Shown here: piece by piece, positions 7,569 to 16,335 of the stretch
Position numbering within the stretch: position 1 is the stretch's first letter
Layout of the letters: each line of letters begins with the position of its first letter
Source of the DNA: CALITV01 sp964415795
GTDB taxonomy: Bacteria; UBP6; UBA1177; JAKLFG01
Assembly: GCA_964415795.1 (NCBI GenBank)
Contig: CAYQBN010000006.1
Coordinates: 62,001-126,000, forward strand
Direction: 5' to 3'
DNA length: 64,000 bases
The notes under the pieces: generated by a model
What the model saw: the letters and a program-made list of their open reading frames with translations, nothing else
What the model was told of the DNA's origin: nothing
Database searches by the model: none
Position numbers and translations under genes: made by a program

Positions 7569-8935
7569 GGATCGTTGTCTTTTTCTGCGGGTTATGTTCT
7601 TGTGAACGATTCTCGCTTCCCGAGAACGACTATTCCTACTTTGCCATTACTGAGGTGCCGGAAGAGGAGAGGATATGGTACCCCGAGGAAGAGATGATTT
7701 TCACTTTCAGCCAAGCGGTGGACGCTGGAACGCTGGGAGCGGTTACCATTTCATACGAGGACGATCCGGTGCATGAAACCATCGTGCTGGCGGAAGAAAA
7801 CCGCGTCATCGTGAAAGATCTTCTTCCCGATGCCGTTCTTTCAGTGACTTTTACCAGTGCGCTCAAATCGGTAGAGCATAAGCCGCTGGTCACCCTGAGC
7901 GATAATGGTGAATTGCTCACCTCTCCCTTCTCTTTCTCATTCACCGTTGGACCCGCGTTGCCACAGATGGCGAAAGTATTTCCCGGAGATAGTGTTCGTT
8001 CCTCCAGCATCGCTTTGCAGTTTACCGGGCCCATCGAGGCCTTGGAGCACTTCCTCGTAACGCCGTCTCCCCTGAAGTACTATCTTGATGGCGATCTCCT
8101 TCTCCTCGTGTTCGAAGGTGCGCCCTCTTCGCTGAGAGTAGAAGGTCTCTCTTCACCATTGCGTCCCGGAATGGTGCCGCCAGTAGTGTTGTCCTTGAGA
8201 GAGGACCCAGCGGATCCGGTGGCACCTTCCATTTTAGAAGCGGTCAGCGACACGAGTGTCGTGCTTACCGTATCCGGAGAAGGATTGGTGGCGGTTGCTG
8301 TCAAAAACGATGTCACCGTATGTAGCCCCCAGTGCCTGATCGTTCAGGATTCTCTTTCACCGGACACTCGTTACACTTTTGACCTTTCTCTTTTTTTTAC
8401 CGATGGAGCACGGGACATTTCCTACGCTGTTCAGACGCTTCCCGCGGCACCGCATATTATGATCAGCGAGATCATGCACACCCCCGAGGATGCGCCTGAG
8501 AAAAATTTTGAATTCGTGGAGATTTACAACCATGGTGACCTCGATTTTGACCTTGCCGCGTGCACCATAGACGATAAAGGCGACGGGATCGGAGAAGACA
8601 GGATCTCTCCTTTTCTCGAAGGAGACACTTCGATCGCGCCGGGAGAGTTTGCTCTCATCCTTGGTGCCGAGAGTACGGTGCACCTTTCCTTGAGCACCCA
8701 TCCCCATGTCTTTTTCGTTGACGATACCACGATCGCCGACGGTGGCCTTACCTCGACCGAATCGATTCAGATCACCTGTTCTTCGGAAAGAGGTATGGTT
8801 ACGGTTGCTTCGTATAACGGTCTGTTCCGCGGTGCTCCAAGAGGCTATTCGGTGATCATTTCTCCCGACGGACACACTTGCGCGTCGGAGAAAGCAGGTG
8901 GTTCCCCCGGCGAGATAGAGTACTGCGCGCCGTAA
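7547..8935 (+). CDS. lipoprotein with lamin-tail domain (LTD)
   Basis: A 462-residue predicted lipoprotein; the signal ends in GLCSC so Cys19 is the likely lipid anchor. Residues about 30-135 resemble a bacterial Ig-like/Big_5 module (YPEEEMIFTFSQAVD), followed by two further beta-rich stretches. Residues about 303-460 form a lamin-tail domain, with the typical opening IMISEIMHTPED, 'NFEFVEIYNHGD', 'SIAPGEFALIL' and the 'SPG' ending. LTDs in bacteria occur on exported nucleases and surface proteins; no nuclease motif is visible here. The ATG at 7547 has GAGG upstream and overlaps the TolC-like gene. It ends 5 bases from a convergent gene. Confidence 0.8.
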   Translation: MWTCYAIGIVVFFCGLCSCERFSLPENDYSYFAITEVPEEERIWYPEEEMIFTFSQAVDAGTLGAVTISYEDDPVHETIVLAEENRVIVKDLLPDAVLSVTFTSALKSVEHKPLVTLSDNGELLTSPFSFSFTVGPALPQMAKVFPGDSVRSSSIALQFTGPIEALEHFLVTPSPLKYYLDGDLLLLVFEGAPSSLRVEGLSSPLRPGMVPPVVLSLREDPADPVAPSILEAVSDTSVVLTVSGEGLVAVAVKNDVTVCSPQCLIVQDSLSPDTRYTFDLSLFFTDGARDISYAVQTLPAAPHIMISEIMHTPEDAPEKNFEFVEIYNHGDLDFDLAACTIDDKGDGIGEDRISPFLEGDTSIAPGEFALILGAESTVHLSLSTHPHVFFVDDTTIADGGLTSTESIQITCSSERGMVTVASYNGLFRGAPRGYSVIISPDGHTCASEKAGGSPGEIEYCAP

Positions 8936-8940
8936 CCCTG

Positions 8941-9564
8941 CTACTTTTTTCGCCTTTTTTTGATGGTTTTAGCGAGGCCCTCGAGCACATCGGATACGCC
9001 GGTGCGGTTCGCGATGTTCTTGATGAAAGTGGGGAGAGAACCGCCCGGATCGGTGTAGATATAGTAATCGACGAGTAGTTTGTCAGGTTCTATCTGACTG
9101 AAGAGGTACCATCCTTTGTTTATCTTTACCCGGACATTTTTCCCAGTCTCAGGATACTCAGGGTGCGTTGCCGGTTCCCACCACAATTTTACCTCATGAC
9201 TGCTCAATCTTTCCACGCAAGAACGCACGATATAGTCACGATTGCTCGCGAGCGGTGGTGACACGATGTTATAGGAGACATCGCACTTGTCGTCTTTTGA
9301 AAGGACCACCGATTTTATGATGTAGGGCATGTTGCCGGGATGATTCGCGCGGTCGAAGATAATGTCAACCGCCTCCTTTATCGTTCCTGTCATGATAGCG
9401 GTTGCCTTCACCTCACGGATCTCGGTACCGGGGACCATGCGGCTGTAGATAGCCATGTTCTCGTCGCTTCGCTCTTCTTTCCATGGTCCTTCCGGCTCTC
9501 CTGCGAAAAGCGATGTGAGGAGGGCCGTCAAAGAAACGAGGGGAATGGAAACGCTCCTAGGCAC
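8941..9564 (-). CDS. exported START-domain lipid-binding-like protein
   Basis: The 207-residue protein starts at GTG 9564, six bases after GGAGG, and has a signal peptide (SIPLVSLTALLTSLFAG). The rest fits a START/SRPBCC domain: 'MAIYSRMVPGTEIREVKATAIM', 'NHPGNMPYIIKSVVL', SPPLASNRDYIVRS and a final amphipathic helix (LPTFIKNIANRTGVSDVLEGLAKTIK) that caps the lipid cavity in this family. A basic tail KKRRKK closes the protein. START proteins bind sterols, phospholipids or other hydrophobic ligands; the ligand here is unknown. It probably acts in the periplasm. Confidence 0.82.
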   Translation of the reverse strand: MPRSVSIPLVSLTALLTSLFAGEPEGPWKEERSDENMAIYSRMVPGTEIREVKATAIMTGTIKEAVDIIFDRANHPGNMPYIIKSVVLSKDDKCDVSYNIVSPPLASNRDYIVRSCVERLSSHEVKLWWEPATHPEYPETGKNVRVKINKGWYLFSQIEPDKLLVDYYIYTDPGGSLPTFIKNIANRTGVSDVLEGLAKTIKKRRKK

Positions 9565-9624
9565 GGGAACCTCCAGTGCATTGAACGAAGGAAGTGTAGC
9601 GGAAAAAGGGCAAGAAGCAAATGT

Positions 9625-9652
9625 TTGACAAACCGGATCTTCCTGCTATGTA
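9625..9652 (+). promoter_or_regulatory. sigma70-like promoter for the tRNA gene
   Basis: Perfect TTGACA at 9625-9630, a 16-base spacer and TATGTA at 9647-9652, about 18 bases before the tRNA 5' end. The spacing suits transcription starting just before the mature tRNA. Confidence 0.6.
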
Positions 9653-9670
9653 TATCGCCGTTGCCGGTGT

Positions 9671-9747
9671 GGCGAGGTAGCCCAACTGGTTAGAGCAGCG
9701 GATTCATATCCCGCGGGTTGAGTGTTCGAGTCACTCCCTCGCCACCA
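9671..9747 (+). tRNA. tRNA with CAU anticodon (probably elongator tRNA-Met)
   Basis: The cloverleaf is readable: acceptor GGCGAGG (9671-9677) pairs with CCTCGCC (9737-9743), discriminator A and an encoded CCA (9745-9747). T-arm GAGTG / TTCGAGT / CACTC is perfect. The anticodon loop TTCATAT places CAT at 9705-9707. Two irregular pairs occur: C-A in the D-stem (GCCC/GAGC) and A-C closing the anticodon loop (GCGGA/CCCGC). The anticodon CAU fits elongator Met, initiator Met or lysidine-modified tRNA-Ile2. The paired G1-C72 argues against a typical initiator, which has an unpaired 1-72 position. Confidence 0.9.
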
Positions 9748-9768
9748 TTTTCTCTATCTATCCTATCG

Positions 9769-10683
9769 TTACTTTTCTCCCGGTGCGAATCCGGGCAATT
9801 CGTCGATCTTGGGAAGGAAGATGATTTCGACGCGGCGGTTCTGCGCCATGTGCTCGGGGGAGTCGTTCTCTACCACGGGGTCGAACTCGGCGCTTCCGGC
9901 CGCAGAGAGCATCGTCGGTGATACGCCGCCCGCGATGAGCAGTTTCACCACTTCGATCGCCCGTTGAGCCGAGAGCTCCCAGTTCGATGCGAATTTCTTT
10001 CGTATCGGTGTCGGATCGGAATGACCAACGACAAGGAAGCTCCGGTCAGAGACCTCTTTGAGGGTCTCGGCAAGCTCAGCAATCGCCGTTTTGCCTTCGG
10101 GGGTCAGTTCGGTTGATCCGACGGCGAAGAGGATGTCGGATGAAAGCGTAACGATCATTCGTCCTTTGCGGATCTTTACCGAAAGTGTGCCGGCGTCGAT
10201 CATTTTCTTGAGCTTGACGAGAAGATTATTGAACTCGGCGTTGCGTTTCTCGGCTGCTTCCTTCATGCGGCGGAGTTGTTCGAGTTCCGCCTTGAGCGCC
10301 TGCTTTTCGGCCTCGAGTTTTGCTTGTTCCTCAGCGGCTCTTCGCGCTTCTTCCTCCTTCTTGGCGGCGAGCTCTTTGTTTTGAGCATCGAGGTCCTCTA
10401 CCGAGGCACCAAGATCCTTTATCTTCTTTTTGAGTTCGTCGTTGAAGGCCATCGCATCGAGGAAATTCTTCGACATCGCGTCGATCTCCTTCTTCAGCTT
10501 AGCCACTTGTTCCTTAAGATCGGCTATCTCCTTCTTGAGCGCCTCGTTCTCGGTGACAAGACTCTCGTTCGCCTTTTTCTGCGCGGCAAGCTCATCGAGC
10601 GCCTTTTGATGCGTCCCGCTTGTTACGCACGAAATGGCGATAAGCGGAAGGGACGCAAGGATTGCCAAGATTTCTTTTCGCAT
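9769..10683 (-). CDS. OmpA-family lipoprotein with long coiled coil
   Basis: A 304-residue lipoprotein. The start at 10683 (after GGAGGA) begins a signal with AISC, Cys19. Residues about 25-160 are an almost unbroken coiled coil rich in A, E, K and L. The C-terminal part (about 180-300) is an OmpA-like peptidoglycan-binding domain, with 'LVVGHSDPTPIRKK', 'NWELSAQRAIEVVKLL' and NRRVEIIFLP. The protein likely tethers the outer membrane to murein across the periplasm, the coil acting as a spacer. It starts 25 bases after the phosphofructokinase stop and may share its transcript. A longer frame to 10728 lacks a better start. Confidence 0.87.
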   Translation of the reverse strand: MRKEILAILASLPLIAISCVTSGTHQKALDELAAQKKANESLVTENEALKKEIADLKEQVAKLKKEIDAMSKNFLDAMAFNDELKKKIKDLGASVEDLDAQNKELAAKKEEEARRAAEEQAKLEAEKQALKAELEQLRRMKEAAEKRNAEFNNLLVKLKKMIDAGTLSVKIRKGRMIVTLSSDILFAVGSTELTPEGKTAIAELAETLKEVSDRSFLVVGHSDPTPIRKKFASNWELSAQRAIEVVKLLIAGGVSPTMLSAAGSAEFDPVVENDSPEHMAQNRRVEIIFLPKIDELPGFAPGEK

Positions 10684-10708
10684 ATTCTCCTCCGTCATCG
10701 GGTATTGT

Positions 10709-12037
10709 CTAGGATCCGAAGTAATCATTCTGACGCGTCGCCGAGAGAACGCCTTTCCAAAGTGCTTCCTCGGGGTATATCTTGCGTCGTTCGATGGTGG
10801 CGAGCGTTATCGGCACATGGGTAAAGAAATTGTTCCAGTGACCGATGAGGCAGTTGGTCTTTCCCGCCATTGCGGCGTGAACCGCGTGTTCCGCGAGGAG
10901 CGAACAAAAGATGGCGTCGGTTCCCTGTGCCGGTACGCTGCGAATGAGGTAGGAGGGATCGAAGTACTTGATGGAGAAATCGATCTTTCTTCCTTTGAGA
11001 TGAGCACCCAGTGCTTCTTTGAGGAACGGTCCGATGTCGTGGTGGAGCACATTGCCCGATGCATCCTTGACCTTTTCGCGGTTCGTGAAGAACTTCTGAC
11101 CTGCCCCTTCGGCGACGACGATGACAGCATGATGATTCTTGGCAAGACAGCGTTCGATCGCTGTGCAGAGGCCGTGTTCGCCGTCGAGGTCGAAGTCAAC
11201 CTCGGGAACGAGGCAAAAATCGACCACCGAGTTGGCGAGCGTCGCCGCGGCGGCGATAAAGCCGGAGTCGCGCCCCATAAGTTTGACGAGGGATATTCCG
11301 TTGTAGGCCCCTTCCGCCTCGGCATGTGCCGATGAGATGATATCGAAGGTTTGGTAGACCGCCGTCTCAAATCCAAAGGTTTTTTCGACGAAAGCGAGGT
11401 CATTGTCTATCGTTTTGGGGATGCCTACTACGCTGATGGGTTGATTGCGTTTTCGTGCCTCGACCGCGATGTCGCGTGCTCCTTTGAGCGTTCCGTCGCC
11501 GCCGATGCAGAAAAGGATGTTTATGTGCATTCGGACGAGGGTATCCACCATTTCGCCGACATCCTGATTGCCGCGCGATGAACCGAGGATCGTGCCGCCC
11601 CGCTCGTGGATGTTGTCTACTACTTCTGGGGTAAGAATGATCGGCTCATGGCGATATTTGGGGACGAGCCCTTGGTAGCCGTAGCGAATGCCATAGATGT
11701 GCCTTACGCCGTAGTCGCACCAAAGCACTTTGACGATGCCTTTGATGACATCGTTAAGGCCGGGGCAGAGTCCGCCGCAGGTAACGATCGCTGCCCGAGT
11801 CCATGCGGGATCATGATATATCTTCTCGCGAGGACCAGCCTTTTGGAACGCGGGAAAATGACTGCCGGAGATCAGTTTTCGGATGTTCTTGACCTGACTG
11901 GAGAATGCCACCTCATCGTCGTCACCCACGAACACCCCGCCTTTGACCGGCGTCGGCACGGTGCAGGGGCCGAGGCTCTCTATCGCGAACGAATACTTCT
12001 CAGGTTCTCGAATTACCCGGTCATAGATGAAAGTCAT
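10709..12037 (-). CDS. ATP-dependent 6-phosphofructokinase
   Basis: Phosphorylates fructose 6-phosphate in glycolysis. The 442-residue protein has the PFK signatures GGLCPGLNDVI, FCIGGDGTLKGA, GIPKTIDNDL, and LMGRDSGFIA. GGDGT (Gly rather than the Asp of GGDDT) indicates ATP as phosphoryl donor, while the Lys in PKTIDND is typical of the longer plant-like or group III enzymes rather than E. coli PfkA. The length (about 120 residues over PfkA) and the N-terminal extension fit that clade. The ATG at 12037 follows AGGAGG. It is transcribed towards the OmpA lipoprotein. Confidence 0.9.
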   Translation of the reverse strand: MTFIYDRVIREPEKYSFAIESLGPCTVPTPVKGGVFVGDDDEVAFSSQVKNIRKLISGSHFPAFQKAGPREKIYHDPAWTRAAIVTCGGLCPGLNDVIKGIVKVLWCDYGVRHIYGIRYGYQGLVPKYRHEPIILTPEVVDNIHERGGTILGSSRGNQDVGEMVDTLVRMHINILFCIGGDGTLKGARDIAVEARKRNQPISVVGIPKTIDNDLAFVEKTFGFETAVYQTFDIISSAHAEAEGAYNGISLVKLMGRDSGFIAAAATLANSVVDFCLVPEVDFDLDGEHGLCTAIERCLAKNHHAVIVVAEGAGQKFFTNREKVKDASGNVLHHDIGPFLKEALGAHLKGRKIDFSIKYFDPSYLIRSVPAQGTDAIFCSLLAEHAVHAAMAGKTNCLIGHWNNFFTHVPITLATIERRKIYPEEALWKGVLSATRQNDYFGS

Positions 12038-12127
12038 TGGTATCCTCCTGACTCCACACCTGCTCTACGACGACAGCGTAGCCCATGTTTTTGAAAAAGA
12101 AAAGAACTTTTTGGATTGCTCGAATTC

Positions 12128-12156
12128 TTGACATCCCTATCCCTGTTTGTTAGGGT
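12128..12156 (+). promoter_or_regulatory. sigma70-like promoter for the outer-membrane protein/PHP phosphatase unit
   Basis: TTGACA at 12128-12133, a 17-base spacer and TAGGGT at 12151-12156, 28 bases before ATG 12184. The -35 is perfect; the -10 is weaker. Confidence 0.5.
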
Positions 12157-12183
12157 GAGTCGTCTGTCGTTATTGAGGGTGCC

Positions 12184-13038
12184 ATGAAACGGAGCGTCTT
12201 CGTTCTCTTGGTTGTGCTGGCGGTATCGGTGCCGCTCCATGCGCGCCAGAAGATGGATTTCATGCTGTTCAACCTCGGTGATCCGGCGGTCAATCCCGAC
12301 AGCGAGAATGATTTCGAGAAGATGGCGACCCAGTTCGCCGCCGTCATCGCCCCGATGTTCCATGGCGAGGCTGAGTCTCGCGGTGCCGAAGGGTTCGAGC
12401 TCGGTTTCGGCTACACCTTCACGAACATCAATTACAATTCCCGCTATTGGACCAACGCGCTCAACGACAAACCGACCGATATGCAGGTGCCCACCTTCTA
12501 CAATGGAGCGGACATTCACTTCAAGAAGGGATTTTCGTTCGGTCTCGTCGTTTATGGAAATGTTCGTTACTATGTCCTTACCGAAATGGTTTCAGGGGGA
12601 GTAGGCGCCGAGTATGTCATCAATGAGGGACTCAAGAACTGGCCCGATGTCTCGGTCGGTGCGGGTTATAACGGACTTTTCGGCGGATACGATCTTTATA
12701 TGCATCAGGTCGAACTGCGGGCTAAGATATCCAAGACCTTCGTCGCGAAGAAAGAGATAAAACTGATGCCCTTCTTCGCCTACAGTCATTTGTTTTCATG
12801 GGCGTGGTCGGGGCGCCTTGGTGGTTTCTGGCCCATCGCTCCGACTGATCCGATCGACTATGGTGCCGATCGGGCGGGGAATTCCTTTTACTTTGACACG
12901 AAGTTCCTCAATGTGGATCGCGTGCTTATCGGCTTCAAGTTCGCACGGGCGAATTTCTCTTTCTCCATTGAGACCGGTCTTCCTTTCAACGCCTATAAAG
13001 CGGTCAACCTTGCCGGTGGCATCTCGGTGATCTTCTGA
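12184..13038 (+). CDS. predicted outer-membrane beta-barrel protein
   Basis: A 284-residue exported protein: MKRSVFVLLVVLAVSVPLHA is a signal peptide with an A-x-A-like cleavage site. The mature part is full of short amphipathic, aromatic-rich strands (ELGFGYTFTNINYNSRYW, FSFGLVVYGNVRYYVL, VSVGAGYNGLFGGYDLYMH) and ends in a terminal phenylalanine, as in proteins handled by the BAM complex. No specific porin family is recognised. GAGGG precedes the ATG. The downstream PHP phosphatase gene starts 10 bases after it. Confidence 0.75.
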   Translation: MKRSVFVLLVVLAVSVPLHARQKMDFMLFNLGDPAVNPDSENDFEKMATQFAAVIAPMFHGEAESRGAEGFELGFGYTFTNINYNSRYWTNALNDKPTDMQVPTFYNGADIHFKKGFSFGLVVYGNVRYYVLTEMVSGGVGAEYVINEGLKNWPDVSVGAGYNGLFGGYDLYMHQVELRAKISKTFVAKKEIKLMPFFAYSHLFSWAWSGRLGGFWPIAPTDPIDYGADRAGNSFYFDTKFLNVDRVLIGFKFARANFSFSIETGLPFNAYKAVNLAGGISVIF

Positions 13039-13048
13039 GCACCGGGGC

Positions 13049-13726
13049 ATGATAGACATCCACTCCCATCTCCTTCACCAATTGGATGACGGTCCCGATT
13101 CTATTGATGAATCGCGCGAGTGTCTCCGCATTCTCGAATCTCTGGGCTTTGGGGAGATAATTCCGACGCCGCACCGCTTCCATATGCTCTATAACCCGAC
13201 ACCGGAGGATGCGGCCGATCGTATCGCCGAGATACGCTCGCCGCTTATCCGACGCTTCTCGTTCGAATACCTCTATTCCGCGGAGATCACCGAGACTCGC
13301 GGTGACCTCTACGAGCTTGCCACCACGCCGAGCGGATGGAAGGTGATACTGCTCGAGTTTCTGCCCCTCATGGTGCGGAGAAATGATGTCGAGCAGGCGG
13401 TCTTTGCCCTCAATATGAAGGGGATCGCGCCACTCATCGCCCACATAGAGCGATATGGACTTTCCGATGAGTTCTGGGGCGATCTCAAGAAACGCTATGC
13501 CGTCTTCTATCAGATAAGCCTCAAAACCCTCTCTGCCCGTTTTTTCGACGCTAAACGCAATCAGATCATCCGCCTGCTCGATGCCGGTCTCATAGACAAT
13601 GCGGCGACCGATCTTCACCGTCTTGCCAAGATAGAACAGATAGAGCAAGGACTTTCGTTCCTTCACAAGAAATATGCGTCGCAGATGGAGCGTCTGTTCT
13701 CGCTCGTTTTCGAAGAAACGGTTTAG
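13049..13726 (+). CDS. CpsB/YwqE-type PHP protein-tyrosine phosphatase
   Basis: A 225-residue cytoplasmic enzyme of the PHP superfamily. The metal-binding signature is complete: DIHSHLLHQLDDGPDS at the N-terminus, PTPH near residue 42, a mid Glu (YSAEIT), IAHIERY and ATDLHR late in the protein. This arrangement fits CpsB/CapC/YwqE phosphatases, which dephosphorylate bacterial tyrosine kinases that control capsule and exopolysaccharide export. No tyrosine kinase or polysaccharide cluster is visible in the window, so the partner is elsewhere or the role differs. It follows the outer-membrane protein gene by 10 bases. Other PHP activities such as histidinol phosphatase are less likely. Confidence 0.82.
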   Translation: MIDIHSHLLHQLDDGPDSIDESRECLRILESLGFGEIIPTPHRFHMLYNPTPEDAADRIAEIRSPLIRRFSFEYLYSAEITETRGDLYELATTPSGWKVILLEFLPLMVRRNDVEQAVFALNMKGIAPLIAHIERYGLSDEFWGDLKKRYAVFYQISLKTLSARFFDAKRNQIIRLLDAGLIDNAATDLHRLAKIEQIEQGLSFLHKKYASQMERLFSLVFEETV

Positions 13727-13737
13727 AGATTTTTACT

Positions 13738-16176
13738 CTACTGAACCAGCGGACAGCTGTAGATATAGAGGTAATCGCCCGGGTAGTCGCTCGAGCCGTA
13801 GCCGCCCATTTCGGTTTCGAAGGCTTGGAACACCACCGTCGTGGGAGGTTTGTCGGTGACGATATCGAGGTATTGGTCCATGTCGTTAGTATAATTGTTG
13901 TAGGGCGTGGTCTGATAGGGGGTACCGTTCGCGGTGAGCTGGAAACCGTTGTAGACGGTCGACTCATCCGAGAGGAAGCGTGTCATCAGGTGATTGGTGG
14001 GGTACACGACGGTCGGCGGGAGTGTTGTCCCCTGATAACGTGCTTCAAGATTACACGTTGCTGGCACCGAGCCATGGGTAAAGTTCGGACAGGCGGAGAT
14101 ACGGACAAAATCGTAGGAACATGAGGCGTGGTACTCGATACCGTCGGGGAGAATGCGGAGGGTAAGGAGTCCGATGGGGTTGTTTGCATCGAGCACCCAG
14201 AGCCGCTCGGTGTTTGCGGCATAGGTTCCTGAGTCGGGGTATTTAAGAATGATCTGTCCATTGCGAAGTATCTCGAAACCGTTCTTGTTCGTGTTGCTGT
14301 CCGAGTCGAAGAACACATAGGCCTTGCGCGCGTTGATGGTGTAATCGAAGATCGCTTCGGCATAGTTGCCCGGACTGCACTTTTGGCCAGAGACATCGAT
14401 ATAACCGGGACATACAGTGGTGTCTGGGTACCAGCCGTCGGAGTTGATGTCGCCGAGATAGGTCACGAGCACCTTGTTGGCCGGCTGGGTTGTCGCCGAG
14501 CAGTCGCCGGCGCAGTAGTCTCCGTCGTCGTTGTTTCCGTCATCACAGGCCTCGGTACCGGTCTTGTAGCCGTCGTTGCAGATGCTCGTGCCGGTCGTGA
14601 ATGAGAATACATAGGAAGAGCCGCTGTTGCCGACGAGCGGATTGTCAGCAAGGTCGGCGATCACCGGGCTGACGCCGTCGGGATTGAGTGTGACGGTGTA
14701 GGTGGTGTTGTCCTCGAGCGGCGCGGCGGGAGTGAAGGTCGCGGTAAGAGCGTCGGTCGAAAGCGATACTGTTCCGATGACGGGGGTGCCGTCGCTCTCC
14801 TTCTCCACGATAAAGGTCTCCTCGTTTACTTGGGCTACCTTCTCGCTGAAGGTAACGGTAATGGCGCTCAAGGTCACCGGTGCCGAATTGGTGCCGTCGG
14901 CCGGGTCGGTCGCGACGACGGTCGGTGCAACGGTGTCGGTCGTTGAGAAGGTGAAGACGACCTCGTCCATCGTGTTGCCCGCTACATCGGCGACCGCCGT
15001 GGTGATGGTCACCGTATAGGTGGTATCGGTCTCAAGCGGACTGTCGGGCTGAAGCGTCCACTTCGTATTGCCTGCTGACCAGACCGGCGTACCGGTGATG
15101 GCGGGAGCGGCGCCCGATCCGACTATGGTGAGTGAACTGCCCAAGACGACGGTTGCCGAGTCGATCGCCTCGGAGAAGGTCACCTCTATAGGGGTTGTGG
15201 TGTCTACATTAATTGTCGGGCTTGGCACAGTGAGTTGAGCGGTCGGCTTGGTGCGGTCGGCGACGAGCGTCCAGTGATAGGTCTGGTCGAGGGGAATACC
15301 ACTTGTACTCTCGATGGTATTGGGAACGGTGATCTCGTAGGTCGTGTCGTTTGCGAGGTCTTGGGAAAGTTTGATGGTGAGCGTTTTCCCGTCGGCCGAG
15401 AGACTGCTCGTCGAGGTGTTGATGGTAACGGCAGGGGCGATGGTTATCACATATTCGGGGTCGGAGCAGCCACCACCGGTAACCAGTGTCGTCTCGTCGA
15501 CCGGCATGCTGAAGGTAATGACGAGATCAGGACGTGTCGCCTTTGTTCGGGCACCGTCGCCGGGGCTTGTGAAGGTTGCAGTGAAGGTCGTCGGCGTCGC
15601 ATCGGTGTCGGTATCGGTGTCAGGGGTGACCGTATCTTCATCGAGAGCAGTTTCATCGCTGATTTCGTCGGTGTCGTCGGTGATCACAGAGTCTTCGTCG
15701 CTCGGGGAGGCATCGTCAAAATCGTTAGGGGCTGCATCGTCAAGCGTCGGAAGATCATCATCAGCGATCGGCGATTCATCGTCATGGACCACGACCTCGT
15801 CGTCGAGAGGAAGCGTCGAGTCGTCCACCGGCGGTTGGTAGTCATCCACCGGCGGCACATGGTCGTCGGTCGGCGGGGCATAATCGTCATGCGTTGTGTC
15901 ATAATCTTGCGGTGGCGTAACGGAGGGTTTACAGTAGCCGTCAACACAGTCGAATCCGGGAGGGCAAGTGTCGCCGTAGCAGGCTTCGGCGGCGACACAG
16001 GCACCGATCGGATTGCCATTTTCATCAACGAAGGTGCCATCGTTGAGGCAGTACTCCGAAGGAAGACAATCAGTGTTGAAAAGACAATAGACGATGTCTT
16101 CTTCGGGTGAACAGCTCTCAAGAACACCGACAAGCGCAAGTGAAAAGAGAAAAATTCGAATAAAACTCGGGCGCAT
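13738..16176 (-). CDS. Asp-stalk lipoprotein with three Big_5 domains, a myxo-type Cys repeat and a beta-rich C-terminus
   Basis: An 812-residue lipoprotein. ATG 16176 follows GAGGAGG; the signal ends VLESC (Cys22). In order: a Cys-containing segment (27-82), an Asp/Pro/Thr stalk (91-190), three Ig-like Big_5 domains (about 195-306, 310-412, 416-528, each with the motif ITFS/VTFSEA and 'DxTYTVT'), a Myxococcus-type cysteine repeat (532-560, CNDGYKTGTEACDDGNNDDG), and a C-terminal beta-rich half (565-812) with spaced cysteines that could be CUB-like. The design is that of a long, rigid surface-displayed binder. Expression likely starts at 16247-16220. I do not assign a ligand. Confidence 0.85.
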   Translation of the reverse strand: MRPSFIRIFLFSLALVGVLESCSPEEDIVYCLFNTDCLPSEYCLNDGTFVDENGNPIGACVAAEACYGDTCPPGFDCVDGYCKPSVTPPQDYDTTHDDYAPPTDDHVPPVDDYQPPVDDSTLPLDDEVVVHDDESPIADDDLPTLDDAAPNDFDDASPSDEDSVITDDTDEISDETALDEDTVTPDTDTDTDATPTTFTATFTSPGDGARTKATRPDLVITFSMPVDETTLVTGGGCSDPEYVITIAPAVTINTSTSSLSADGKTLTIKLSQDLANDTTYEITVPNTIESTSGIPLDQTYHWTLVADRTKPTAQLTVPSPTINVDTTTPIEVTFSEAIDSATVVLGSSLTIVGSGAAPAITGTPVWSAGNTKWTLQPDSPLETDTTYTVTITTAVADVAGNTMDEVVFTFSTTDTVAPTVVATDPADGTNSAPVTLSAITVTFSEKVAQVNEETFIVEKESDGTPVIGTVSLSTDALTATFTPAAPLEDNTTYTVTLNPDGVSPVIADLADNPLVGNSGSSYVFSFTTGTSICNDGYKTGTEACDDGNNDDGDYCAGDCSATTQPANKVLVTYLGDINSDGWYPDTTVCPGYIDVSGQKCSPGNYAEAIFDYTINARKAYVFFDSDSNTNKNGFEILRNGQIILKYPDSGTYAANTERLWVLDANNPIGLLTLRILPDGIEYHASCSYDFVRISACPNFTHGSVPATCNLEARYQGTTLPPTVVYPTNHLMTRFLSDESTVYNGFQLTANGTPYQTTPYNNYTNDMDQYLDIVTDKPPTTVVFQAFETEMGGYGSSDYPGDYLYIYSCPLVQ
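15607..15906 (-). repeat. low-complexity Asp-rich stalk coding repeat
   Basis: About 300 bases coding residues 91-190 of the 13738-16176 lipoprotein. GAC/GAT, ACC and CCG codons alternate, which appears on the plus strand as recurring TCGTCGGT and CATCGTC words. It is a coding low-complexity tract prone to length change, not a CRISPR array: repeat units vary and no spacers are seen. Confidence 0.6.
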
Positions 16177-16219
16177 GGTGGACCTCCTCGTAGTTGTTGC
16201 TGCTTGTTTCTGTTCTGGT

Positions 16220-16247
16220 TGTATATTGAGCTCTCCTGATATGTCAA
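16220..16247 (-). promoter_or_regulatory. sigma70-like promoter for the Big_5 lipoprotein
   Basis: On the minus strand TTGACA (16247-16242), a 16-base spacer and TATACA (16225-16220), about 45 bases before the ATG. Both hexamers are near consensus. Confidence 0.6.
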
Positions 16248-16335
16248 CAAGAAAATGTGTCTCCGGCGTTGTTTCAGGAAAGAATACGGATAAAATGAGA
16301 AGGTGCTGTCTGCGGACGAAAGATGGAGGTTCGCC

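Noticed and set aside
15235..16110. 291-codon plus-strand frame opposite the Big_5 lipoprotein
   Set aside because: Val/Arg/Gly-rich mirror of the Asp/Thr stalk codons.
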